Shown here: positions 48,495 to 59,415 of the stretch, in pieces
How positions within the stretch are numbered: position 1 is the first letter of the stretch
How the letters are laid out: every line of letters starts with the position of its first letter
NCBI GenBank assembly: GCA_951640165.1
Contig: OX621254.1
Coordinates: 24,216,001 to 24,280,000 of the forward strand
Source of the DNA: Pseudoips prasinana
Lineage: Eukaryota; Arthropoda; Insecta; Lepidoptera; Nolidae
Direction: 5' to 3'
DNA: 64,000 bases
The notes under the pieces: generated by a model
Database searches by the model: none
What the model saw: the letters and a program-made list of their open reading frames with translations, nothing else
What the model was told of the DNA's origin: nothing
Position numbers and translations under genes: made by a program

Positions 48495-48762
48495 CTGATG
48501 AGAATGGATGAACTGTGATGAGGTGATGAAATGGGTTCGCAGAGATTTTTGACACTGCAGGCTTTTCAAGCGTGGCTATGAGAAGAGATTGTAGATTGGT
48601 TAGCGACGATGATTTTGGCTAATGGAGCAGGTTTTGTTAAATGGCGTGATTTCGTTAAAGGTGAAACTAGGAAGATTATAACGACAATAATTGTTGTGAA
48701 TATTATCGTGCTTGTTTATTTTATATTATATGATTATTAATTTGATTACTGGTTTAGTCAAA

Positions 48763-48866
48763 TCCTTCTAATATTATAAACGCGAAAGTTTGTAAGTATG
48801 GATGGGTGTTTGTTACTATTTCACGTAAAAACTACAGAATGGATTTTGATAAAACTTTACAATAAT
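48763..48866 (+). mobile_element. Helitron E2, 5' fragment
   Basis: TCCTTCTAATATTATAAACG followed by GCGAAAGTTTGTAAGTATGG; no CTAG end. Confidence 0.62.
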
Positions 48867-48869
48867 TTA

Positions 48870-49677
48870 TTTATTCATCCATACATACAGCTACTGTTAC
48901 AGGTTAAACCCAATTCGATAGTGACGGATTTAAAAAAAACAATCTTACATGATTAAATATACATAACATTATCAAATTTATTAAAACTATCAACATTATT
49001 ACTCTTATCAACATAATTAAAAACGAAATTTTCTTTTAAATTATTGGATAAGCCTTTTTATCTAGCCAGTTACTATCGGTCCAGCAGAGTAAGAGTTATG
49101 TTTGTATCATTTTTGGACTTTGATGGTTTTCTATAAAAATTTGATTGTTCAAGCAATGAGATGTACGTGAAATGTCATGAACTACTATTTATCTGCTACC
49201 ATCTATATCTATGCATTAAATCAAAACAACTATCCGTATATTCTATGTTAATAGGTTAGTTGTTTTTAAGTTTTAATTCAACTACACATAACTATATAAC
49301 AAGCCCTATTAAAGAAGGAAATAAAGTTTAATATTTTTCCAAAATAATATTATAAGCCCACATGTTAAACAAAAATACGCATAACAAAAATAACATGTGT
49401 AACGTTATGCATTTAAAATTCACCTACTTTTATACTTAAAAATACAAAACTAACTATTAAATTCTTAATCAAGATTTCCGATTTCTGAATAAATTTTCTA
49501 CGATTTTTCTTTTCTACGATTTAAACCTACTAAACTAAATTCAACTCGTTGCTCAAGAACCCATCGCATTTAGTGATTCTATAACTTTATAATGTATGCA
49601 TTACATTTCTGTCTAATGAAGGTAGTGTGAAAACATTTACATACTCTTTGTGATTGATATTGGTTTAGTAGCCTATG
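48870..49677. other. AT-rich, no feature recognised
   Basis: A LINE-tail-like start (TTTATTCATCCATACATACA) is the only hint of an element. Confidence 0.5.
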
Positions 49678-49816
49678 TACAGACGCCAGCACATCCAGCT
49701 ACCCCAATCTGTCAAATTTCTTTTATAGATTTTCTACTTTATCACATAAGCATAAGGTTCACTTTCAATTGGGGAAATTTGGCAGATTGGGGTAGTTTGA
49801 TGTGCTGGCGTCTGTA
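49678..49816. mobile_element. 137-bp TA-flanked MITE, copy 4
   Basis: TACAGACGCCAGCACATCCA ... GATGTGCTGGCGTCTGTA; the best-preserved inverted repeats of the four copies. Confidence 0.9.
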
Positions 49817-50488
49817 CATTCATAATTCAAAATTATTAAGTGTAAACTATTTATAATTACTTTTGTTTGAAATGTAAACATTATTATTTCAGAGTTGTTT
49901 ATATTTATTGTCTACACATGCTTCTCAGAATATTTTATAATCATTAGTCTATAAGTTCTCATATAAGTGAACGTATAATTCTTATGAGCATAAAAAAATC
50001 TGACACCGAAGTTAAGCCAGAATTATCAATCTTATAATCTATCCTAGCTTTTCTAAAAAAACTGGGCTTTTCAATATAGCACATCTAGAGTAATAGAAAA
50101 AGTACTTAGCAACTCCTTAACTTAAAAAATCTTGTATATGAAAATAAGATAAGATTAGCGGTTAAATTTGTGAATAATAATTATTTTTTATATTGCAATA
50201 AACCGTTTTTATTATTATTATTATTAATAAAAAGTTAGTAGAATGTGAAATATGTACACAAAAATATTTGATAATAAAATCAATTGTTTACAAGAAAACA
50301 ACGTAGCTAAGTTTAAGTTAGTGCTACGCGGTTCTACGAAAACCGTAGCACGTCCGTAGCAGTAACGTAGAATCGTGGTTCGTGATACGACCATAGTGTT
50401 CGTAGCAAACTGTGTATCCAACTATGTCATACCATCGGAGGCCCGGAACTCATTAGCTATTAGCCCCCTCGAGTATTTTATTTACTTT
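49817..50488. other. AT-rich, no feature recognised
   Basis: Only a short (ATT)n tract at 50208-50226 and a scrap GCTACGCGGTTCTACGAAAA near 50322. Confidence 0.5.
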
Positions 50489-50654
50489 TAAGGCCTATGC
50501 ACACCACATTTTTTTAAGCGCGCCGTTGACGATTGTATCGATACACACGCGCGTTAGCATCGCGTTTGTATCGATACAAACAAAAACAAATTGCTCTGTA
50601 GGATAAAAGCGCGTCGATGGCGCGTGTAAAAAACGTGGTGTGTATAGACCCTTA
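50489..50654. mobile_element. hAT-like MITE, ~166 bp
   Basis: Imperfect inverted ends TAAGGCCTATGCACACCAC and GTGGTGTGTATAGACCCTTA. Internal TATCGATACA motifs occur twice. Confidence 0.7.
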
Positions 50655-51134
50655 CAGGACATCAAACTATCACTTTCCAAATAAGTGCCACGTGCCATCT
50701 TACGCCCTTAATATATTGTCAAAATATGAGAAATTGTATTTTTGTACAGACAAAAATAAACGACGAAACCAGTTTTCTTATTTGCTATTGTCATTAGTAA
50801 AATAATCGGTATTTATTCTGAATACTTTGGAATACTTATCTCACAAGAGGACTATAGCACATTAACAACATATTAACCCCAGTGACGACCCCTATAAAAA
50901 TGAGAAAAAGCTGGGAAGCTGTTGTTACCTATCAAAAACTAATTTGATTGGTATGTTGGAGTGCAAGACACTCAGGGTCCTTAGTTTAGGGGACAACATT
51001 TGTCATCTCAAACTGTCTAATATTAATGCATAGTAGTAGGCAACAGATATAAACACTTCTTTACTTATTTTTTGGAAATATAATACACAGGAAATACCCA
51101 TACCAAAACTAATATTATAACAGTTTTATTATAA

Positions 51135-51310
51135 CATCATCATCATATCAGCCGAAAGACGCAGCGTGGGCAGGCCCCCTACAAGATGGACCGATGATCT
51201 TGTGCGGGTCGCTGGAAACAGCTGGATGCGAATAGCGCAAGACCGGCAATTGTGGAGATCTTTGGGGGAGGCCTTTGTCCAGCAGTGGACGTCTTTCGGC
51301 TGATATGATG
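51135..51310 (+). repeat. RTE 3' fragment with inverted 5' piece
   Basis: Sense sequence from GCAGCGTGGGCAGGCCCC to GTCTTTCGGCTGATATGATG. The first 26 bp (ATCATATCAGCCGAAAGACG) are the reverse complement of its own 3' end. Confidence 0.8.
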
Positions 51311-51839
51311 ATGATGATGATGATATGATGATCTTCCGGGCGACGCTTGGGTGGGTCACTAGCCATACTAACATATATGAGTCATTGTTACAAAAATAAA
51401 TATACATTCTAAATAAATATTTTGTGCTTAAAGGACCACTTTACCTAGCTACGCCCATGTCAGTCACCCTTCAACGGAGTGACCGCGACAAGTTCCCACA
51501 ACCTCGCTGACCAATAACGCCAATAAAACATTGAAAGGAGATCGCATACCATTAATCTGAATTTATACACATAAACAATTACAAGAGCGCTCAAGTCTGC
51601 CATAATTCGATCTAGGGGTGGCTACCACCCGCCTGGGGTGTATAAGTACGACACCCGAGGGTGTTGCGTTTACTTTGCACAATTTAGGGGTGTCCAACAT
51701 TCAAAATGGAGTCTGCTTTTTAAAACAGGCTCGTTTACTAGTACAAATAATAAGTAACAGGATGACTGAGTAAACTAGATTCATCAACATTTTTCAAAGC
51801 CGATTTTCCATAAATTTTATTATCTATAAAAAAAAAAAA

Positions 51840-51965
51840 AAATAATAATAAAAAAGGTTTTTATTCACGTAGACTTTAAAAAAGCGCTTGTAAATAGTCA
51901 GAACATGTTTGTAGTAATACAGTTAATATTTCTAGTTACTTATTACAGATATTTAGGTACACGGA
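51840..51965 (+). repeat. Interspersed repeat H copy
   Basis: GGTTTTTATTCACGTAGACT, GCGCTTGTAAATAGTCAGAA, ending ATATTTAGGTACACGGAA. Confidence 0.72.
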
Positions 51966-51974
51966 ATTTTAAAA

Positions 51975-52661
51975 CATATAATAAAATCTTAGGAAAGTGA
52001 AAACTGTACATTGATTTTTTTTTAAAAGGATACCTGGGGCGTGATATATTAGCGATATCGAAGCCAAAAATATAGTTTTTAGAATTTTTGTCTGTTTATC
52101 TGTATGTATGTCCGGGCTATATTCAAAAAGTACTGCATACATTTACTTAAAATTTTGCCTGAATATTACTAAGAGGTTGGGTCAACATAAAGACTACATA
52201 TTATCACGCTATCACTTACGTGGGAGGAGCTGTGATAATTTATAAAGTTTCATCATCATCATCATCATCATATCAGCCGAAAGACGTCCACTGCTGGACA
52301 AAGGCCTCCCCCAAAGATCTCCACAATTGCCGGTCTTGCGCTATTCGCATCCAGCAGTTTCCAGCGACCCGCACAAGATCATCGGTCCATCTTGTAGGGG
52401 GCCTGCCCACGCTGCGTCTTCCGGTTCGTGGTCGCCACTCAACCTTTCTGCCCCAACGGCCATCGGTTCTACGAGCTATGTGCCCCGCCCACTGCCACTT
52501 CAGTTTTGCAATTCTTCGGGCTATGTCGGTGACTTTGGTTCGCCTGCGGATTTCGACATTTCTGATTCGATCCCGCAGGGAAACTCCGAGCATAGCCCTC
52601 TCCATTGCTCTTTGGGTGACTTATAAAGTTTAACGCGGGTAATACCGCGGGGCACAGCTAG
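51975..52661 (+). mobile_element. Helitron E1 containing an RTE insertion
   Basis: Starts AACATATAATAAAATCTTAG and ends CGCGGGTAATACCGCGGGGC...CTAG. Removing 52251-52620 plus one target copy restores GATAATTTATAAAGTTTAAC. Confidence 0.78.
52251..52620 (-). mobile_element. 5'-truncated RTE LINE with 11-bp target duplication
   Basis: Target duplication TTATAAAGTTT at 52240-52250 and 52621-52631, with a (TGA)n tail. The minus-strand ORF (52273-52605) encodes MERAMLGVSLRDRIRNVEIR, LKWQWAGHIARRTDGRWGRK and GRPPTRWTDDLVRVAGNCW, the RTE ORF2 C-terminus, intact to its stop. Confidence 0.92.
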
Positions 52662-52930
52662 TTCATAATAAATAGAAATCGTCTTGGGACTACTAACACA
52701 CTGCGAGCTGATCCCAAACTAGGCAGACCCTGTACTATGGCAATCAGACAACTGAAAAATATACTTATATACATATATATTTCTAAATACATACATATTA
52801 TAGTTAAATGACTAAACTATTACTTAACTAGCTGTGCCCCGCGGTATTACCCGCGTTAAACTTTATAAGTCACCCAAAGAGCAATGGAGAGGGCTATGCT
52901 CGCAGTTTCCCTGCGGGATCGAATCAGAAA
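52559..52930. repeat. 105-bp inverted duplication of the RTE/Helitron junction
   Basis: 52559-52663 and 52826-52930 are reverse complements with about one mismatch. Each arm contains RTE coding sequence, the TTATAAAGTTT target sequence and the Helitron end. The spacer is 162 bp. Confidence 0.93.
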
Positions 52931-53392
52931 CCTACCCTAGCTAGCCTGCGGCTTTCTCTACCTAGGTGGACGTACCGGAAAAGAAAGCCACAAAGAAACT
53001 CCGGGCTTGCTTTTTTCGTCTTCTTTTGCTTTCAGTTTACGATTTTTTTTAATGTCATTTATTTTACTTACATTGTGATTGGTTGTTATGTAGGCTAATG
53101 CACGCACAGAACCGTTGTCATTCAGTGAATCATAATAAAATAAATAAGCAATAGCATTCAATTTCACTCAAGCACTTAGAAAAAACGGTGGGTGCATCCG
53201 CGTACATTTACAAAATTAACAATTCACACGAAGTCTACCAGAGGCGAAAAGAAAAAAAAATATGAGTACCCCAACAGCAGTATGATGGTCCTAGTACACA
53301 GGGTGACACTACTGCCCGTTTTCTGTGAGATATTCCCTCGGGACCACTTCTACGCCCCTACGGGATTAGATGGGGTGATGATATTATGGGAC

Positions 53393-53985
53393 AGCGTTTC
53401 TTAAACAGAAGCGTTTACGTTGGTTGGGGCATGTGCACAGAATGGAACCCACTCGAATACCACAATGTGTTCTGTTGGGTGCAGTAGCTAATGCGAAGCA
53501 CGATGTCGGTAGACCTCTGCTTTGCTTTAAGGACTGCACCAAGCGAGCACCGAGCCTTATATTGTACCAGCTAGCTGTGTCCCGTGGTTTTACCCGCGTT
53601 AAACTTTATAAATTGAGAGAGTGTCAGCTAATTCCATACCAAATTCTATTAAAATCGCTCCAGCCGTTTAGCCGTGAAGAAGTAACAAACACACACACTC
53701 AAACACTCACAAACTTTCGCCTTTATTGCTTCGCTTTAAAGAATGCACAGAGCGGGATATGGCCACTTTTAAAATTGACCACTGTAGCTGGGGAAAGCTC
53801 GCTGAAAATAGAGTTGAATGGCGCAAAGGTGTAGTGGAGGATCTGTGATGATGGTTCGGAGTACTTGCTGATAAGAGACAGAAGCGACATGAAAGCGGCT
53901 CGGCACCAACCACCGCAAACTTCTCTTGTCAGGCCTGCGGCAGGCTATGTCGCTCTCGCATCGGTTTGTTTAGCCACCAAAAGAA
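53393..53985 (+). pseudogene. LINE ORF2 C-terminus with a Helitron inside
   Basis: First part: KRLRWLGHVHRMEPTRIPQC, then VGRPLLCFKDCTKR. Second part: DMATFKIDHCSWGKLAENRV and a zinc-finger-like CQACGRLCRSRIGLFSHQKK C. The parts are separated by a Helitron E fragment at 53571-53729 and bounded by a short duplicated segment (CTTTGCTTTAAGGACTGCAC / CTTCGCTTTAAAGAATGCAC). Confidence 0.78.
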
Positions 53986-54437
53986 ATGTCTCTCAGACAA
54001 TGCGCCGTAAATCGTCTGTAACGGACGCAAAGGCCATATATATATGATATTCGCTGCCGTCACCACACAACATCCCAGATCCCCAAACTCAAGTTAATTC
54101 TTATCCATGTAAAGCCTGAAGCCAAAGAAGTCAATACTTATAAAGAAAATAGCCGCCGATAGGATTTTCGAATTTCGAAAGAAAAGCAATCCGATTTCCG
54201 ATTTATGTGTACTATATCCAGTATACAATCGTGTGAAAACAGCAAAATAATTGGTCTACAAATTGAAATGTCTATGCAGGGTTTCTTTAAAGGGTTTGGT
54301 TTTATTTGTCATGAATACATAATTTATGTATTGTATACTTTGGTATTTAGGGGGATTAAATTTTTACGGGCCAGTTAGCGTGGTTGGCAGGTACTTGCCC
54401 TTCACGCCGCAGGTCGTGAGTTCGATTCCCTCCCAGG

Positions 54438-55156
54438 GGCTCTACCGGCTAAGTCGCCGAACATCGATTTCTTAAATGGCGTTCAAATAAATAAATGTTA
54501 TAAAACCGGCCAAGTGCGAGTCGGACTCGCACATTAAGGGTTCCGTAGCAGCAAGTATTTCAGTTGATTAAATGAAAACAAATTGCGGTTTATAACGTAT
54601 TAAAAAAAACTACTTGCTAGATCTCGTTCAAATCAATTTTCGTTGTTAGTTTCTATGGTAATGTACATCATATATTTTTTTTGTTTTATCATTCTCTTAT
54701 TTTAGAAGTTACAGGGGGGGGACATTCATTTTACCGTTCTATCATTTTTTTCAGTTCTATGTATGGCGACCCCCCCAAAATTATTGTTCTTTTTCTATTT
54801 TTGTGTAAAAATCTTAATGCGGTTCACAGAATACACCTACTTACCAAGTTTCAGCAGCACAGTTCTTATAGTTTCGGAAAAAAGTGGCTGTGACATACGG
54901 ACGGACAGAAAGACAGACAGACATGACGAATCTATAAGGGTTCCGTTTTTTGCCATTTGGCTACGGAACCCTAAAAATGAGTTAATCAATCGTTAAATCG
55001 GCTTCAACGTTGACATCGTTGAATCGATTCCGGACCATTTATGACGTCACATGTGCTTATGGAAGCCGATTTTACGATCGATTAAGTCATTTTTAACCTT
55101 TATTTATTTGAACGCCATTTAAGAAATCGATGTTCGGCGACTTAATCGGTAGAGCC
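54438..55156. mobile_element. MITE with ~60-bp TIRs and CCAGG duplication, copy 2, with insertion
   Basis: Ends GGCTCTACCGGCTAAGTCGC and the complementary ...CGACTTAATCGGTAGAGCC; CCAGG at 54433-54437 and 55157-55161. A GGCCAAGTGCGAGT-type repeat (54499-54975) is inserted. Confidence 0.82.
54499..54975 (+). repeat. Dispersed GGCCAAGTGCGAGT-type repeat
   Basis: Starts AACCGGCCAAGTGCGAGTCG and ends GCTACGGAACCCTAAAAAT; related to 8388-8712. Confidence 0.75.
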
Positions 55157-55329
55157 CCAGGATAGATATTTGTGTGCATGAACATGTCTTTTTGTCCATA
55201 AAGAAGTTACAAAATAAAAGTAGTATATGTAATATTAGTGGTGGTTTCCATAGTACAAGCTCTGCTTCAGATCAGATGGAGATAATGAAGACATCATTTG
55301 TGTCTTGTATACTTCGGTATTACTACCGA

Positions 55330-55500
55330 GGGAATATCTACCAGAGGACGGGCAGCAGCTTCCTTCTGATTACTATGACCATCTTCCTGCGATCGCCAAC
55401 CCGCCTGCCAAGCGTGGCGATTATGGCATATCCCCCCAAGACGATTCTTGAGGGAGGCTTGTCCAGCAGTGGACTTATTTAGCTGTAATGATGATGATGA
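55330..55500. repeat. LINE-related dispersed fragment F
   Basis: GGAATATCTACCAGAGGACG, CTGCCAAGCGTGGCGATTAT, GGAGGCTTGTCCAGCAGTGG and a (GAT)n tail. Confidence 0.68.
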
Positions 55501-55794
55501 TACTTCGGTATTTAGGAGTTTTTGACTGAGGTCAGAAACGGGATTAAACCATGGTCAACCGTTTTTCATTTGGCACTTACAATAAAAGCGTGAGGTGGTA
55601 TGTGGATGCATTCTTTTTAACAATAACTCGGTGATATGAGTCATTCGAATTCCCAATTTCAAAAGAAAAGACCGATATTCACCTATTATATGCTACCTTA
55701 ATAATGTCTTCCTGGTTTGATTTTAGGCCATGGTGGCCAACTTCAATGATGACTAGCCATAAGCGCGGGACATATTATTATTATTATTAGTGAA

Positions 55795-56190
55795 CAGGCA
55801 AGCAGTTGATTCAACTGGTAAGTGCCTGTATCCAGCTCTTCTCCACTAGTTTCTATTGCAGTTTCTATTTATTGAGTCTATTTTTGAATTGATTCACATT
55901 TTGGGCTGAGATTACGTTTTCTGTGAGTTTATTCCACGCTTTGACTATTCTATTGTTTAAAAGTGTTTGTGAGGGTTGTTGTGAGATAAAGTGGTACACA
56001 ATTTAAGATGATGTCCTCGTAAATGGGAATTATCACTGGGTAGGAATAGTTTATCGAAGCCTTCTATGTCATAATGCCCATTTAAGATCTTGAATGTCTC
56101 AATTAGATCCCCACGTTCCACGCGATCTTTTAGTGTTGTAAGTTTCAGGATTTCTCTGCGTTCCTCGTATGAACGTCGTTTCAGTATTAT
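55795..56190 (-). pseudogene. LINE ORF2 C-terminal fragment (CR1-like)
   Basis: The minus strand encodes RREILKLTTLKDRVERGDLI, ETFKILNGHYDIEGFDKLF and LRGHHLKLCTT, then NRIVKAWNKLTENV. The RGDLIxTFKILNG motif is typical of CR1/L2-type LINEs. Internal stops. Confidence 0.78.
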
Positions 56191-56274
56191 TGTGCATTTT
56201 GAATTTGAAGATTTTTTTCCTTCTCTTCACAGAATTGTAGGTATGCTGGATAATAGAGCATATTTTGATATCCT

Positions 56275-56370
56275 CGTTGGTCTAGCGGTAGCGTGTTCAA
56301 CTGCAGATAAAGAGTTCTAGAGTTTATATCCCAGGCCAGGCCATAATAAAAGTGATAGTGAAACTTCTCA
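56275..56370 (+). repeat. SINE head (fourth tRNA-like type)
   Basis: TTGGTCTAGCGGTAGCGTGTT, then a degraded B box (GAGTTTATATCCC) and GGCCAGGCCATAATAAAAGT; related to 21480-21790. Confidence 0.65.
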
Positions 56371-56619
56371 GTATAATAATAATAAGCATTCAGACAACCG
56401 ATCGAGCATATATTGTGTTTGCCTACTAAATAATTACTCTAATTGGACCAAATCCCGTGTTCATGCCCGCTTGAGTATGTTTCGCCGGACCGTCTCAACT
56501 GGGTCGTGTTGAAACCGGTAGTAGATGAACCCACTGAGTTTGTTTCGCTGGGTCTTCTCAGTTGGGGCGCATTGGATCCGGTGGTAGCATTAAAGCGCGA
56601 CCGTCGTTATTAACACAAG

Positions 56620-56930
56620 GTCCGTCATAATAATAATACCTTAATATAGACAGAACCATTGACAATATGTAGTAAAAATATTAGACTTAAACTAGATAAT
56701 TAAACATAATCTCTTGACAATAACTTGATACGAGATAGCTAAATATCATTGCTGTAATAAAATAAATTTTATAAATGTTTTCATACAATGTGTACCTAAA
56801 TATCTATGTTACTAGAAATAATAATGTATACAACTATATTACTACAAACATGTTCTGACTATTTACAAGCGCTTTTTTAAAGTCTACGTGAATAACCACC
56901 TTTTTTATTTATTTTATTTATTTATTCAAG
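56620..56930 (-). repeat. Interspersed repeat H copy
   Basis: ACAAGGTCCGTCATAATAAT, TTGATACGAGATAGCTAAAT, GCGCTTTTTTAAAGTCTACG. Confidence 0.72.
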
Positions 56931-56934
56931 CCCG

Positions 56935-57160
56935 GAGTCTAGAAATAAGCGGCGTTAACCCCAAGCCTCGGAGAATACGTAAAGCCGTTCTGTACCTCTT
57001 AAACTTAACTCTTTTTAGTTGTTTCCTCTTGTTTCGTTGCTGTCGGATCATGAGAAGGATTGAATAGAAAGTGTACCCATGTGTGAGCTTGTGCACTGTC
57101 ATGTCCCGCTTAGATGGCTTATCTCCATTGAGATTGGCCACCATGTCCGAAATTCATAAT
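56935..57160 (-). repeat. Diverged SINE/retroelement body
   Basis: GACATGGTGGCCAATCTCAA (minus) and ACGGCTTTACGTATTCTCCG match pieces of 4945-5050 and 21480-21650. Confidence 0.5.
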
Positions 57161-57360
57161 AAGTCGCTCTACAATAATAGCAAACTCTATAGTGCATACG
57201 AATACGCAGACAAAATACAAAACCGTCAAAATTGTTTGTCTACCCACAATTTGAACGTAGAACATCCAATCTCGTTTAACATCCAATATGTTGTTCATAA
57301 TTTTCCCATAAATGCAAAAGCATTGAACATTCTCGCTCGCAAACAACTTGCTACGTACGT

Positions 57361-57480
57361 ACGAGGCGTGGCAGGGGGAGGGGCGCTGACGTCAGACCGT
57401 GACGTCATTGTGACGCGATGCCCGACCTAGTTACCGTAGAGCGGAGCGGGTAGATCGGGCCAGAGCGGAGCGTTGCGTGC
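57361..57480. promoter_or_regulatory. GC-rich block with two perfect CRE octamers
   Basis: TGACGTCA at 57387-57394 and 57400-57407, and a half-site TGACG at 57411, next to a GC-box-like GGGGGAGGGGCG and repeated AGCGGAGCG. It could be a promoter of the upstream part of the NWD gene (minus strand) or of an unseen gene; no transcript start can be read. Confidence 0.35.
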
Positions 57481-58200
57481 ACAAATACTACGGCCATAGT
57501 ATACAATCTGTAGAGTAGTTAATCTGGTATTGCATGGTTTTAGCAGACGCCTTAGTATGTCGTGTAGCAGTCCTCGTAATAAATAGACCTGGCTAATTGG
57601 GAAAACTCGAAAAGCCAGGATGTGGTTGAACTGTGAAAATACGCTGTATCACCACCTGAAATACCGCAATTGGTACACTATTTATCGAGGTCGACCTTGT
57701 TTTCGTGGTGGAAACCTTTTATAGTTCCACGCCGTTTGGGGAGAAGACACCACGGCAGCTTAGCCTCTAGATACATATAGTGATGGCTCCGGGAAGTCGA
57801 AACGATTGCCATCCGGAAGCACCACTGTTGCACCTATGCGTTGTAGGTGACCTGCAGCTACCACAAATCGCCTCTTCCCAGGCCTACCTCCTTAAGGACA
57901 GGGGCGGCGAGTATCGAGGTCGACTTAGAAGACCTTTAATAGATTCTGTCCCAAGGTAAGTCGCTTCAAAGATAATACGAGCTCATCCCAAAATACCTAC
58001 GGTTCACAGAAAGTATAATCCGTTTCCTGCCCCCCCCTTCTCCTGCCTCTGCTTCTTTTAGGAGTTGTATTACGCGAGAGCAAAAGTTGTTTGTACAGCC
58101 CAAACATGGGCTTGAAAATAAAAAAACAAGAACACAGATTCAACAGTCGCAATAAAGTGTCACAAAACACGCTTTCATAATAAATAGACAAGGGTTTGGC
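57481..58200. other. No gene recognised
   Basis: Moderate GC with short open frames lacking any recognisable motif; no repeat copies elsewhere in the window. Confidence 0.4.
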
Positions 58201-58204
58201 AAAA

Positions 58205-58345
58205 TTTATATAGATAATTACACCCAGACTCAGGATAAACAGATATGTATGTTCATGCCCACAAATATCTGCCTTGGATGGGAATCAGATCCTTGACCTG
58301 CGGCATGAAAGTCAAGCATTTACCAACCACGTCATAGTAAACGCA
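58205..58345 (-). repeat. SINE-C head and body
   Basis: ATTACACCCAGACTCAGGAT, CCCACAAATATCTGCCTTGG, GTCAAGCATTTACCAACCAC. Confidence 0.7.
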
Positions 58346-58729
58346 TTCATGACCAATTACCCTTCGTAACCCGCGGCTACGTCTCGATTGAGTCGTCTGG
58401 TACGTCAAATTAAACGCCTGTATAAAATTAAGCTGTACTACAGGCTTGTTTCCCGGCATTCTTTGAACATTTGTGTTTGGATAACCATTCACGATTTTTT
58501 AAACAAGAGTAATTATATGCAAGAAAAGCATTACTACATTATTATAGTGAGGTTTCTTCTTCAATATCCCTTATTGTGCCGTGGTTATATGAAGGCATCA
58601 AGGTCTCTCAAAAAGCAATAGAGACTCTTTGATAAACTTTGCTCTTTGAGACTTCCGACAAACCTCAAAGTTTCCCTGCAAGATCGAATCAGAAATGTTT
58701 AAATCGGAAGGCGAACCAAACTAAATAAA

Positions 58730-58865
58730 TAAATAATAATAAATAAAAAAGGTTTTTATCCACGTAGACTTTAAAAAAGCGCTTGTAAATAGTCAGAACA
58801 TGTTTGTAGTAATACAGTTATTATTTCTAGTTACTTATTACAGATATTTAGGTACACGGAATGTT
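58730..58865 (+). repeat. Interspersed repeat H copy
   Basis: GGTTTTTATCCACGTAGACT to TATTTAGGTACACGGAATG, same truncation as 51840-51965. Confidence 0.72.
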
Positions 58866-58894
58866 AAAATATTTATACAATTTAGTATAAGTAA

Positions 58895-59060
58895 CTGACA
58901 TAGCCGGAAGAATTGAAAAACTGAAGTGGAACATAGCTCGTAGAACCGACAGCCGCTGGGGGAGAAAGGTGCAGTAAGGGCAGGCCCACTAAAAGATAGA
59001 CCGATGATCTTGTGAGGCTCGCTAGAAGCCGCTGGATACGGATAGCGTAAGACCTGCATC
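58895..59060 (+). repeat. RTE LINE 3' fragment
   Basis: GACATAGCCGGAAGAATTGA, CATAGCTCGTAGAACCGACA, ACCGATGATCTTGTGAGGCT; plus-strand sense, diverged. Confidence 0.72.
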
Positions 59061-59109
59061 CTTACACTTATATTTGTAAATAATACATATATTTACTTTT
59101 TTACTTCTT

Positions 59110-59415
59110 CATATTTTTTTTTTAATCATGTAGTCTTTAAAAAAGCGCTTGTAAATAGTCAGAACATGTTTGTAGTAATATAGTTGTATACATTATTATT
59201 TCTAGTAACATAGATATTTTGGTACACATTGTATGAAAACATTTATAAAATTTATTTTATTATAGCATTGATATTTAGCTAGCTCGTATCAAGTTATTGT
59301 CAAGAGATTATGTTTAATTATCTAGTTTAAGTCTCATATTTTTACTACATATTATCAATGGTTCTGTCTATATTAAGGTATTATTATTATGACGGACCTT
59401 GTGTTAATAACGAAT
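59110..59415 (+). repeat. Interspersed repeat H, longest copy
   Basis: From AGTCTTTAAAAAAGCGCTTG to TATGACGGACCTTGTGTTAA; its end adjoins GTTAATAACG, as at 56610. Confidence 0.75.

Larger units (their letters stand above)
54370..55290 (+). repeat. SINE-C copy holding a MITE
   Basis: Head 54370-54437 (GTTAGCGTGGTTGGCAGGTA). The body resumes at 55162 (GATATTTGTGTGCATGAACA) after the MITE. Confidence 0.75.

Noticed and set aside
48333..48569. 78-codon minus-strand open frame with ATG over exon 1
   Set aside because: It is in a different frame from the phase that joins exon 2 and has no domain features. The spliced frame fits both junctions.
57071..57430. 119-codon plus-strand open frame
   Set aside because: It starts in a retroelement remnant and runs into the CRE-rich block; no motif and no splice signals support it.
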